Shown here in pieces: positions 51,911 through 59,224 of a DNA stretch of 64,000 nt (its first letter is position 1; each line of letters starts with the position of its first letter). A program made the translations under genes and the position numbers. Origin of the DNA: Rhizobiaceae bacterium (GTDB taxonomy: Bacteria; Pseudomonadota; Alphaproteobacteria; Rhizobiales; Rhizobiaceae); contig JAMLJA010000023.1 of assembly GCA_023953905.1 (NCBI GenBank), positions 1 to 64,000 on the forward strand, in the 5' to 3' direction. Below the pieces are notes generated by a model. The model had not been told where the DNA came from. It saw only the letters and a list, made by a program, of their open reading frames with translations, and ran no database searches.

Positions 51911-53089
51911 ATGGCATTTCGATTTCCGTGGCGAAAGCCGGCGGCCGCTGGCGTCGTGCCGGAAAGCAAGGCCGCTGCCTATGGCTTTGTCGCGCTTCAC
52001 ATGGAGGGGGAGGCAAGGTGGACGCGGCGCGACTTTGCCGGTCTGGCGCGCGAGGGTTTCATGCGCAATCCGGTCGCGCATCGGGCCGTGCGCATGATCT
52101 CGGAAGCCGCGGCCTCCATGCCCTGGATGGTCTATGAGGGCACGCAGGACCTGGCGGCCCATCCGCTCATCGACCTGCTCGAACGGCCCAATCCGGGGCA
52201 GGCGGGCGCGGCCTTCATGGAGGCGCTCTATGGTTATCTGCTGATTTCGGGCAATGCCTATGTGCAACTGATCGACAGCGGGCAGGATGCGCGCGAACTG
52301 CATTTGTTGCGTCCCGATGGCGTCACCGTCGCAACGGACGCCAGCGGTTGGCCGGTGGCCATCGATCACCGCGAGAATGGAAGGCGCCAACGCATAGGGC
52401 TTGGCCCGGCAAGCGAGGGCGGGGCGCTGCATCTCAAGCTGTTTCATCCGCTGGACGACCATTACGGGTTTCCGCCGCTGGAGGCGGCACTGATGGCGCT
52501 CGACATTCACAATGCGGCTGGGCGCTGGAACAAGGCGCTGCTGGACAATTCCGCACGTCCGTCCGGCGCGCTGGTCTATGCGCCGAAGGAAGGCGGCAAC
52601 CTTACCGACGAGCAATATGAGCGACTGAAGACGGAACTGGACGAGGGCTATTCCGGCACGACGCGGGCGGGACGCCCTCTGCTCCTGGAGGGCGGGCTCG
52701 ACTGGAAAGCCATGGCATTGACGCCCAAGGACATGGATTTCCAGGAGGCAAAGAATGGCGCTGCCCGCGACATCGCGCTTGCCTTCGGCGTCCCGCCCAT
52801 GCTGCTCGGCATCCCCGGCGACAACACCTACGCCAATTATCAGGAGGCCAACCGCGCCTTCTATCGCCTGACGGTGCTGCCTCTGGTGACGCGCACGGCA
52901 AGGGAACTCTCCGCATGGCTGGCAACGCTCCACGACGATGCCGTCAGGCTCTGGTTCGACGCCGATCAGGTCGCCGGCCTGACGGGCGAGCGCGATGCGC
53001 TTTGGGCGCGGGTCGGGGCCGCAGACTTCCTCACCGACGACGAGAAACGCGAAGCCGTCGGCTATGGGAGCCGGAAGAGCGCGGCATGA
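51911..53089 (+). CDS. GTA portal protein (g3, HK97 family)
   Basis: Twelve-fold ring at the capsid vertex through which DNA enters. The 392-residue protein has the HK97-portal pattern: NPVAHRAVRMISEAAASMPW, LIDLLERPNPGQAGAAFMEALYGYLLISGNAYV, FHPLDDHYGFPPLEAAL and FGVPPMLLGIPGDNTYANYQEANRAFY. The ATG at 51911 is chosen over the open frame at 51872 because it starts MAFRFPW, as expected. It is 51 bp after the terminase and overlaps the next gene by 4 bp. Confidence 0.94.
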   Translation: MAFRFPWRKPAAAGVVPESKAAAYGFVALHMEGEARWTRRDFAGLAREGFMRNPVAHRAVRMISEAAASMPWMVYEGTQDLAAHPLIDLLERPNPGQAGAAFMEALYGYLLISGNAYVQLIDSGQDARELHLLRPDGVTVATDASGWPVAIDHRENGRRQRIGLGPASEGGALHLKLFHPLDDHYGFPPLEAALMALDIHNAAGRWNKALLDNSARPSGALVYAPKEGGNLTDEQYERLKTELDEGYSGTTRAGRPLLLEGGLDWKAMALTPKDMDFQEAKNGAARDIALAFGVPPMLLGIPGDNTYANYQEANRAFYRLTVLPLVTRTARELSAWLATLHDDAVRLWFDADQVAGLTGERDALWARVGAADFLTDDEKREAVGYGSRKSAA

Positions 53090-53421
53090 GCGACATCAAC
53101 GAGACGGCGTGGCTGTGGGCGGCCAAGGGCGCGGGCGCGATCGCCGGCTCGGCCATCTCGCTCGCCTATCTCCTGCCGCAGGGACGGCGCGAGGCGGCCG
53201 TGCGCTTTGCGGTGGGTGTAGTCTGCGGGCTGATCTTCGGCGGCACGGCGGGCGTGAAGATCGCCAAGGAACTGGGCATCGAAAGCGTGCTCACCTCAAG
53301 CGAGATCCTGATGATGGGGTCGGGCGCCGCGAGCGTGTGTGCCTGGTGGGCGCTGGGCTTTCTCATGCGCGGTTTTGAGCGCGGAATATCGGGACAGCGA
53401 GAGGACAATTATGGCCGGTGA
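53086..53421 (+). CDS. Small membrane protein of the GTA operon (g3.5 position)
   Basis: A 111-residue protein with about three hydrophobic helices (AAKGAGAIAGSAISLAYLLP, AVRFAVGVVCGLIFGGTAGV and GSGAASVCAWWALGFLM). It resembles the DUF6107-type protein found between portal and protease in Hyphomicrobiales GTAs. It overlaps portal (4 bp) and protease (11 bp), so it is part of the operon. Its role in particle formation or release is unknown. The ATG at 53086 is fixed by the coupling to the portal stop. Confidence 0.82.
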   Translation: MSDINETAWLWAAKGAGAIAGSAISLAYLLPQGRREAAVRFAVGVVCGLIFGGTAGVKIAKELGIESVLTSSEILMMGSGAASVCAWWALGFLMRGFERGISGQREDNYGR

Positions 53422-54091
53422 CGACATGCGCATGATGGGCGAACGCAAATTTGCCGAGCTCGGTCTCAGCAAGGTCGAAGAGGACGGCTCGTTCTCGGGC
53501 TATGCCAGCCTGTTTGGCAAGGTCGACCTGGCGAAGGATGTGATGGAACGCGGCGCCTTTGCACAATCGCTGAAACGGCGCGGCGCGGACAGCATCCGCA
53601 TGCTCTTCCAGCACGATCCGAACGAGCCGATCGGAACGTGGAGCGAAATCCGCGAGGATGCGCGCGGTCTCTTCGTGCGGGGAAGGCTGGCAAAAGATGT
53701 GGGACGGGCGCGCGAGGTGCTGTCGCTGATGCGCGCAAAGGCGCTCGACGGCCTGTCCATCGGCTTTCGCACGGTGCGCGCAAAGCCTGACACGGCAAAG
53801 GGCGTGCGCCGGATCATCGAGGCCGACCTGTGGGAAATCTCCATCGTGACCTTCCCGATGCTCCTTGAGGCACGGGTGGCGCAGGTCAAGGGGCGGTTGC
53901 CGACCGTCCGCGAATTCGAACGCTGGCTGACGCGGGAAGCGGGCCTGACGCGAAGCGACGCCCGAATGGTGATCGCCAAGGGCTTCGCAAACCTGACCCG
54001 CGAGCGGGACGCCGCAGAAAAACAATCCGGCGATCTTGCCGGGACCATTCGCGCGGCAACGCGCCTGATGAAGCAGAAGGATGCTCGTTAA
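53411..54091 (+). CDS. GTA prohead protease (g4, HK97 family)
   Basis: Cleaves the N-terminal scaffold part of the capsid protein during maturation. The 226-residue protein shows FSGYASLFGKVDLAKDVMERGAF, the His in IRMLFQHDPNEPIGTW and the Ser in ALDGLSIGFRTV, the catalytic pair of HK97-type proteases, then WEISIVTFPM. The ATG at 53411 follows GGA. It meets the capsid start in a TAATG overlap of 1 bp. A short C-terminal helical tail (about 60 residues) continues past the protease core. Confidence 0.93.
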   Translation: MAGDDMRMMGERKFAELGLSKVEEDGSFSGYASLFGKVDLAKDVMERGAFAQSLKRRGADSIRMLFQHDPNEPIGTWSEIREDARGLFVRGRLAKDVGRAREVLSLMRAKALDGLSIGFRTVRAKPDTAKGVRRIIEADLWEISIVTFPMLLEARVAQVKGRLPTVREFERWLTREAGLTRSDARMVIAKGFANLTRERDAAEKQSGDLAGTIRAATRLMKQKDAR

Positions 54092-55341
54092 TGACGGAAG
54101 CAATGACGAAATGCGCGCCCGAGGTGAAATCGGCCGGCGCCGGTGGCGATGTGCAGGACGCGTTTCACGAGTTCATGTCGACCTTCGAGGCGTTCAAGGA
54201 CGACAATGATCGCAGACTGGCCGAGATCGAGTCGAAATCCGCCGATGTGGTGACCGCCGACAAGGTTGATCGCATCTCCCGCGCACTTGATGAGCAGAAA
54301 CGCGCGCTCGATCGATTGACGCTGAAGAAGCTGCGTCCCGGCCTTGCAAGTGCCGGACTGCCCATGCCCAGCGAACACAAGCAGGCCTTCGAGGAATATG
54401 TGCGCAATGGCGACGACCGCCAGCTGCGCGCACTCGATACCAAGTCCATGTCCTATGGCTCGGGTCAGGACGGCGGCTATCTGGTACCCGACGAGACGGA
54501 AACCGAGATCGGCAAACGGCTCGCCACGCTGTCGCCGATCCGCTCCATCGCTTCGGTTCGGAAGGTCTCGGCCGCAGTGCTGAAGAAGCCCTTTGCGATC
54601 ACCGGACCGGCCACCGGCTGGGTCGCCGAGACGGCGGCTCGACCGCAGACCAACACGCCGACACTTGCGGAACTGTCATTCCCGACCATGGAACTCTACG
54701 CCATGCCGGCGGCAACCGCGACCTTGCTGGAAGACGCGGTGGTCGATCTTGACCAGTGGCTGTCGAGCGAGGTCGAGGTCGCTTTTGCCGAGCAGGAAGG
54801 AGCGGCTTTCATCACTGGTGATGGCACCAACAAGCCGAAAGGCTTCCTCGACTACGATACGATCGACGAGGACAGTTGGGCATGGGGCAAGATCGGCTAT
54901 ATCGCCACGGGAGCTGACGGCGCCTTCGCCGCAAGCAATCCCTCTGACACGCTGATCGACACGATCTATGCCCTGAAGGCGGGCTATCGCCAGAACGCGA
55001 ACTGGGTCGTGAACCGCAAAACGCAGGCGGCAATCCGCAAGTTCAAGGATGCCGACGGCAACTATCTGTGGCAGCCACCCGCCACTCCTGGCGCGCGTGC
55101 GATGTTGATGGGCTTTCCTCTGGTGGAAGCCGAGGATATGCCGGATATCGCCGAGGACGCGTTTTCGATGGCGTTCGGCGACTTCGCGCGGGGATACATG
55201 ATCGTCGACCGCGCAGGCGTTCGCGTGCTGCGCGATCCCTATTCGGCAAAGCCCTACGTGCTTTTCTATACCACCAAGCGCGTCGGCGGCGGCGTTCAGG
55301 ATTTCGCCGCGATCAAGCTCCTCAAGTTCGCGGCGAGCTGA
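54091..55341 (+). CDS. GTA major capsid protein (g5, HK97 family)
   Basis: Forms the head shell. The 416-residue protein has a helical, highly charged N-terminal scaffold region (residues ~20-85, coiled-coil-like FKDDNDRRLAEIESK ... RALDEQKRALDRLT) expected to be removed by g4, then the HK97 fold with SYGSGQDGGYLVPDETETEI, FPTMELYAMPAATATLLEDA, and EQEGAAFITGDGTNKPKGFL. The C-terminal end has FGDFARGYMIVDRAGV. It overlaps g4 by one base and is followed by a 110-bp gap with a stem-loop. Confidence 0.95.
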   Translation: MTEAMTKCAPEVKSAGAGGDVQDAFHEFMSTFEAFKDDNDRRLAEIESKSADVVTADKVDRISRALDEQKRALDRLTLKKLRPGLASAGLPMPSEHKQAFEEYVRNGDDRQLRALDTKSMSYGSGQDGGYLVPDETETEIGKRLATLSPIRSIASVRKVSAAVLKKPFAITGPATGWVAETAARPQTNTPTLAELSFPTMELYAMPAATATLLEDAVVDLDQWLSSEVEVAFAEQEGAAFITGDGTNKPKGFLDYDTIDEDSWAWGKIGYIATGADGAFAASNPSDTLIDTIYALKAGYRQNANWVVNRKTQAAIRKFKDADGNYLWQPPATPGARAMLMGFPLVEAEDMPDIAEDAFSMAFGDFARGYMIVDRAGVRVLRDPYSAKPYVLFYTTKRVGGGVQDFAAIKLLKFAAS

Positions 55342-55363
55342 CGCCAACTCTGATCGGGCGCGA

Positions 55364-55382
55364 CGGCAGCAACGGGCTGCCG
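55364..55382 (+). other. Stem-loop between capsid and g6
   Basis: CGGCAGC-AACGG-GCTGCCG is a perfect 7-bp stem with a 5-nt loop, 22 bp after the capsid stop, in the longest gap inside the operon. It has no T-tract. It could stabilise capsid mRNA or partly reduce downstream transcription. Confidence 0.5.
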
Positions 55383-55451
55383 CCGCGAACCCGCCGCCCG
55401 GCTGTCTGTGACGCGGGGCGATCCAATTTCAATCAACAATCTGGAGCGCGC

Positions 55452-56021
55452 ATGACGCTTTTTCGAACCGTCGACCCATCGGTCGAACCGGTCACGCTCG
55501 TCGATGTCAAAGCCAATCTGCGGCTGGATCACGATAGCGAGGACACGCTGCTCACGGGGCTTATCCGCGCCGCTCGCGATGAGGTCGAGAAGTCGACCGG
55601 ATTGGCATTGATAGACCAGAGCTGGCGTTTGGCGCTCGACCGATGGCCTCGGAATGGCTGTGCCTTGATTGCAAAGCACCCCGTGAAGCAGGTGCTTTCG
55701 GTAACGACCTACGGGCCGGACGGCGAAGCGAGCGTTCTGGCACCGGGATCGTATCAACTCGACGCGATGTCCCGCCCAGCGCGGCTGCATCTCTCGTCGG
55801 AGACCGCGCCGCTTCGTGCAAGGAACGGGATCGAGATCGATTTCCTGGCCGGCTACGGCGAGGCGGGAACTGACGTGCCGGATCTTCTGAGGCGCGCCAT
55901 CCAGGTGCTTGTCGCGCATTGGTTCGAATTTCGAGCCGCATTCGGGCCAGACGAGCAGCCGGTCGCTTTTCCGCTCGGCTATCATCGGATGATCGCCGGC
56001 TATCGCGCGCGGAGGCTCTGA
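55452..56021 (+). CDS. GTA head-tail connector protein (g6)
   Basis: A 189-residue adaptor that binds below the portal, resembling phage gp6-like connectors. Signatures are EPVTLVDVKANLRLDHDSEDTLLTGLIRAARDEVEKSTG, which is the typical start, and FLAGYGEAGTDVPDLLRRAIQVLVAHWFEFR. The frame opens at 55068 within the capsid gene; the ATG at 55452 begins the family start MTLFRTVDPS. The stop and the next start share an A (TGATG). Confidence 0.9.
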   Translation: MTLFRTVDPSVEPVTLVDVKANLRLDHDSEDTLLTGLIRAARDEVEKSTGLALIDQSWRLALDRWPRNGCALIAKHPVKQVLSVTTYGPDGEASVLAPGSYQLDAMSRPARLHLSSETAPLRARNGIEIDFLAGYGEAGTDVPDLLRRAIQVLVAHWFEFRAAFGPDEQPVAFPLGYHRMIAGYRARRL

Positions 56022-56356
56022 TGCGGTCAGTCTTCATGGATCCGGGAAGATTCCGTTCGGAACTTGTGCTGGAAAAGGTGACCCTTACGAGCGACGGACA
56101 GGGCGGCCACAAGGAAACATGGAACGAGGTCGCGACGGTGTTCGCGCAGATTGAACCCATCAACGCGACGGGTGTGTTCGGTGCCGACCAGACGCTCGAG
56201 AGCGTGACCCATCGCGTTTCGCTGCGCGCCCACCCGAATCTGGTCAGCGGCATGCGCTTTCGCAAGGGTAGCAGAATCTTCGATATCGAGACCGTTCACG
56301 ATCCTGACGAAAGCGGCAGATATCTAATATGCCGAACGAGGGAGGTGGGTCTGTGA
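56021..56356 (+). CDS. GTA head closure / head-tail adaptor protein (g7)
   Basis: A 111-residue protein of the phage head-tail joining family: SELVLEKVTLTSDGQGGHKETW, VFAQIEPINATGVFG, THRVSLRAHPNLVSGMRFRKGSRIFDIETVHDPDESGRYLICRTRE. It closes the head after packaging. It starts 1 bp into the g6 stop and ends in a 4-bp GTGA overlap with a further small ORF, so translation of this block is coupled. Confidence 0.9.
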   Translation: MRSVFMDPGRFRSELVLEKVTLTSDGQGGHKETWNEVATVFAQIEPINATGVFGADQTLESVTHRVSLRAHPNLVSGMRFRKGSRIFDIETVHDPDESGRYLICRTREVGL

Positions 56357-56541
56357 GGGTCTATGTCAAACTCACGCTTGATGGGATGCTCCGGGCTCTC
56401 CGGTGGCGCGGGCATTTGATGGCGGAGGAGGTGGAGCAGGGATACGTTGCAGGCGGCGCGTCGGACGACCTGCTGGCAAGGTCATCCGTTCGACGGGTTC
56501 GACAGGGCGAGGAGAACGGCAATGACCGCATCGGCGAATGA
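56353..56541 (+). CDS. Small unassigned ORF between g7 and g8
   Basis: A 62-residue protein with GTG start inside the g7 stop (GTGA) and its end overlapping g8 by 20 bp. The start MRVYVKLTLDGMLRALRWRG and the region HLMAEEVEQGYV look protein-like, while the last third is Arg- and Glu-rich and could follow from overlap with g8. No RcGTA counterpart comes to mind in this position. Coupling on both sides supports translation. The function is unknown. Confidence 0.6.
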   Translation: MRVYVKLTLDGMLRALRWRGHLMAEEVEQGYVAGGASDDLLARSSVRRVRQGEENGNDRIGE

Positions 56542-56929
56542 ACTGCAGACGGCGATTTTTGCGGTTTTGAGCGGTGACACGTCGCTGACCGCGGCACTTG
56601 GCGGGGCAAAGATATTCGATCATGCGCCCGCCAATGTGGCGTTTCCCTATCTGACCTTCGGTCGCACCAGTATTTATGACTGGAGCACGGGAACCGAAAA
56701 CGGCTCCGAGCAGCTTTTCACACTGCATGTCTGGTCAAAGGCCAAAGGCAAGCAGGAAACGCTCGACATCATGGAACGCGCGCGGGCTCTGCTGCACGAT
56801 CAGCCATTTACGTTGGAGAGCCAGGCGCTGGTCAACTGCCGGATGGAGCTTGCCGAGGCCCGCTTTGACGAGGATCTGGCCGTCTATCACGGCCTGCTGC
56901 GCTTCCGGGCCGTCACCGAGCCCGCGTAA
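56522..56929 (+). CDS. GTA tail terminator-like protein (g8, DUF3168)
   Basis: A 135-residue protein of the DUF3168 family. LQTAIFAVLSGDTSLTAALGGAKIFDHAPANVAFPYLTFG and FTLHVWSKAKGKQETLDIMERARALL are the recognisable parts. In RcGTA, g8 caps the tail tube at the head side. The frame opens at 56447, and the ATG at 56522 begins MTASANELQTAI with an AAC-GGC-type weak ribosome-binding site; it may rely on coupling from the upstream small ORF. Confidence 0.9.
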   Translation: MTASANELQTAIFAVLSGDTSLTAALGGAKIFDHAPANVAFPYLTFGRTSIYDWSTGTENGSEQLFTLHVWSKAKGKQETLDIMERARALLHDQPFTLESQALVNCRMELAEARFDEDLAVYHGLLRFRAVTEPA

Positions 56930-57012
56930 GCAATAGGCCCTCCGGCAAGATGGCGGGGGGTGCAAATTCTCAGCGGTTGAACCGCGGATACATTCAAAGA
57001 CAGGACGGATTG

Positions 57013-57426
57013 ATGGTCGCTCAAAAGGGCAAGGACTTGCTCCTCAAAATAGATGGGGACGGGCTGGGAAACTATGTGACGGTCGCGGGACTGCGATCGA
57101 GGCGTATCGCATTCAACAGTGAAACCGTGGACGTCACGTGTTCAGGTTCTGTCGGACGGTGGCGCGAGCTGCTTGCAGGAAGCGGTGTACAACGCGCTTC
57201 GGTCGGCGGGTCGGGAATTTTCAAGGATCAGGCGTCGGACGCCAATGTGCGGGCGCGCTTCTTTGCCGGCGAGATCATGAACTGGCAGGTCATCGTTCCC
57301 GATTTCGGCACGATCGAAGGGCCGTTTCAGATCACCTCGCTTGAATATGCGGGAAATCACGATGCCGAGGTCACGTTCGAAATGTCGCTGGAATCCGCCG
57401 GTGCTCTCAGCTTCACGGTGGCCTGA
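57013..57426 (+). CDS. GTA major tail protein (g9)
   Basis: Forms the tail tube. The 137-residue protein matches TP901-1-type tail proteins of GTAs: MVAQKGKDLLLKIDGDGLG, RSRRIAFNSETVDVTCSGSVGRWRELL, DANVRARFFAGEIMNWQVIVPDFGTIEG, EVTFEMSLESAGALSF. The ATG at 57013 follows an A/G-rich stretch; the frame opens at 56950. Its stop shares one base with the g10 start (TGATG). Confidence 0.92.
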   Translation: MVAQKGKDLLLKIDGDGLGNYVTVAGLRSRRIAFNSETVDVTCSGSVGRWRELLAGSGVQRASVGGSGIFKDQASDANVRARFFAGEIMNWQVIVPDFGTIEGPFQITSLEYAGNHDAEVTFEMSLESAGALSFTVA

Positions 57427-57776
57427 TGGTGAACCGTCGACGAGGCGAGATTGACGCAATACTTGACGGCTGTGAACGGACGCTCTGCCTGACGCTTGGA
57501 GCGCTGGCGCAACTGGAGGCGGCCTACGCTGCAGATGATCTCACGGCGCTGGTCGCCCGCTTTTCCGGAGGGCGGCTCTCGGCACTTGATCTGATGCGGA
57601 TAATCGGGGCAGGCCTGCGCGGTGCTGGCCAGGACGTCTCCGATGAGGATGTGGGCCGCATGCAGGTGGAGAACGGGGCGGCGGGCTTTGCAGCAATAGC
57701 GGCCGAACTGCTGACCGTGACCTTCGGTGCGACGGAGCCAAATGCGGACTGGGAGCGCTCACCCGCAAACCCCTAG
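57426..57776 (+). CDS. GTA tail assembly protein (g10)
   Basis: A 116-residue GTA-gp10-type protein, helical: MVNRRRGEIDAILDGCERTLCLTLGALAQLEAAYAADDLTALVARF, and LDLMRIIGAGLRGAGQDVSDEDVGRM. It probably acts as tail assembly chaperone with g10.1. The last codons, GCA AAC CCC TAG, contain the heptamer A-AAC-CCC directly before the stop. A -1 slip there would continue into g10.1 and give a fusion of about 185 residues, as in many tailed phages. Confidence 0.9.
   Translation: MVNRRRGEIDAILDGCERTLCLTLGALAQLEAAYAADDLTALVARFSGGRLSALDLMRIIGAGLRGAGQDVSDEDVGRMQVENGAAGFAAIAAELLTVTFGATEPNADWERSPANP
57767..57773 (+). promoter_or_regulatory. Slippery heptamer A-AAC-CCC at the end of g10
   Basis: The heptamer has the X-XXY-YYZ form in the g10 reading frame and is followed at once by TAG. 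After a -1 shift the codons are AAA-CCC-CTA-GAG, which enter the g10.1 frame and continue to 57982 with no stop. g10.1 has no standard start before 57818. Such sites drive expression of the longer chaperone in phage tails. Confidence 0.6.
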
Positions 57777-57817
57777 AGGCCGCAGCAGCGCCCGGCAATG
57801 CCTTCCCTTGGGACGAG

Positions 57818-57982
57818 GTGATGGCGTTCGGCCTCGGTGTGCTGCGGCTTCCCCCGCGTGAATTCTGGGCAATGACGCCTATAGAGATCGAACGCGCGAT
57901 GAACCGCGGTGGGTCGGCGCGTGGAATTGCACCTACGCGAGATGTTCTTGGCCGTCTGATGACGGCGTTTCCCGACAGATAG
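57818..57982 (+). CDS. GTA tail assembly chaperone C-terminal part (g10.1)
   Basis: The frame reads ...AFPWDEVMAFGLGVLRLPPREFWAMTPIEIERAMNRGG-type sequence to the TAG at 57980; the pattern WxxxxxFGLGxLRLxPxxFWxMTPxEI is the DUF2376 tail assembly chaperone seen after g10 in RcGTA. In-frame residues upstream of 57818 already look conserved, yet the only starts are GTG 57818, ATG 57821, or a CTG at 57749. None has a good ribosome-binding site at proper distance. Production by frameshift from g10 is therefore likely; separate translation from GTG or ATG is the alternative. Confidence 0.7.
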   Translation: MMAFGLGVLRLPPREFWAMTPIEIERAMNRGGSARGIAPTRDVLGRLMTAFPDR

Positions 57983-57991
57983 GAGAACTGC

Positions 57992-58564
57992 ATGACGCAG
58001 GATATGCGGGTCGGCATCTATGCCGACACGGAGCCGTTTGTGTCTGCCCTGGAAAACCTCGAGCGGCTTTCGCAGAGCTTCGGTTCACAACTGACCGGGG
58101 CGTTCAAGAATGCAGCCATCAGCGGCAAGAGCCTAGACGATGTGCTGCGGCGCATCGGAGTGAATCTTGCCGGCATGGCACTGCAACAGGGGCTTAAACC
58201 ACTGCAGTCGCTGGCGGGCTCAATGTTCTCGGGACTGCTTGGCGGTCTGTCAGGAGCGATGCCGTTTGCGAAGGGCGGTGTGCCTGGCCACGTGACACCC
58301 TTTGCGAATGGCGGCGTGGTGTCCGCACCGAGCTATTTCCCGATGAGTGGCAGTCTCGGAATGATGGGGGAGGCGGGGCCGGAGGCCATCCTGCCCTTGC
58401 AACGCGGCCCGGATGGTCGCCTCGGCGTTGCGTCGAATGGTGGCGGTTCGGTCAATGTCGTCTTCAATGTCACCGCGACGGATGCAGGATCTTTCCGCAA
58501 ATCCGAAGCACAGGTCACGGGCATGTTGGCACGTGCGGTGTCGCGCGGAACACGGACACTTTGA
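57992..58564 (+). CDS. GTA tail tape measure protein (g11)
   Basis: A 190-residue protein: N-terminal helical part (MRVGIYADTEPFVSALENLERL, FGSQLTGAFKNAAISGKSLDDVLRR), hydrophobic Gly-rich segment (LQSLAGSMFSGLLGGLSGAMPF) and the tape-measure C-terminal signature MGEAGPEAILPLQRGPDGRLGV. It sets the tail length and may enter the recipient membrane. It is far shorter than the tape measures of long-tailed phages, as usual for GTAs. GGAG precedes the ATG, 9 bp after g10.1. Confidence 0.9.
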   Translation: MTQDMRVGIYADTEPFVSALENLERLSQSFGSQLTGAFKNAAISGKSLDDVLRRIGVNLAGMALQQGLKPLQSLAGSMFSGLLGGLSGAMPFAKGGVPGHVTPFANGGVVSAPSYFPMSGSLGMMGEAGPEAILPLQRGPDGRLGVASNGGGSVNVVFNVTATDAGSFRKSEAQVTGMLARAVSRGTRTL

Positions 58565-58576
58565 GAGGAGGCCATA

Positions 58577-59224
58577 ATGACCGAACTCGCGAGCTTCCAT
58601 GACGCTCTGTTCCCGCCCAACGTTTCCTTCGGAGCAAGTGGCGGGCCCGAACGCCGGAACGAGATAGTGCTTATGACGTCCGGACGGGAGCGACGGAATC
58701 TTCGCACGGCACATTCGCGCCGAAGCTATGATGCCGGCACCGGAGTGAAATCCATCCAGGATGTGTATGATGTGCTGGCCTTTTTCGAGGCGCGGCGCGG
58801 ATCGTTTCACGCCTTCCGCTTCCGTGATCCGTTCGACAACATGTCATGCCGCCCCGAACAGACGCCGGGCGCACACGATCAACTGCTTGGCATTGGAGAC
58901 GGCTCCCGGACGCGATTTTCCCTGATCAAGAGCTATGGGGAGGGCAGCGACGCCTACTCTCGACCGATCCGAAAACCTGTTCTGCCGAGCCTTCTTTTGG
59001 CTATTGACGGTGAGTCGCAGGAAACACCGGACGCCTTTGTTTTCGACGATTCGACCGGAGAAATCATATTCACGACGGCTCCGGCAGCTGGTGCGCATGT
59101 CACCGCGGGATTTCGCTTTGACGTGCCTGTGCGTTTCGATGCCGAGCGAATGTCAGTGAACCTGACATCCTTCCGCGCCGGTCAGATTCCAACCATTCCG
59201 CTGATCGAGGTGCTGTTGCCGTGA
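58577..59224 (+). CDS. GTA distal tail protein (g12, DUF2460)
   Basis: A 215-residue baseplate protein of the DUF2460 family. FHDALFPPNVSFGASGGPERRNEIV is the typical start, followed by HSRRSYDAGTGVKSIQDVYDVLAFFEARRGSFHAFRFRDP. It connects tail tube and hub. GAGAGGAGG stands shortly before the ATG. Its stop overlaps the GTG start of g13 by 4 bp (GTGA). Confidence 0.93.
   Translation: MTELASFHDALFPPNVSFGASGGPERRNEIVLMTSGRERRNLRTAHSRRSYDAGTGVKSIQDVYDVLAFFEARRGSFHAFRFRDPFDNMSCRPEQTPGAHDQLLGIGDGSRTRFSLIKSYGEGSDAYSRPIRKPVLPSLLLAIDGESQETPDAFVFDDSTGEIIFTTAPAAGAHVTAGFRFDVPVRFDAERMSVNLTSFRAGQIPTIPLIEVLLP

Noticed and set aside
50957..52933. 658-codon minus-strand open frame opposite terminase and portal genes
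   Set aside because: Both genes beneath it have clear family motifs. The antisense frame is Arg/His/Pro-rich, the usual pattern of shadow frames at high GC.
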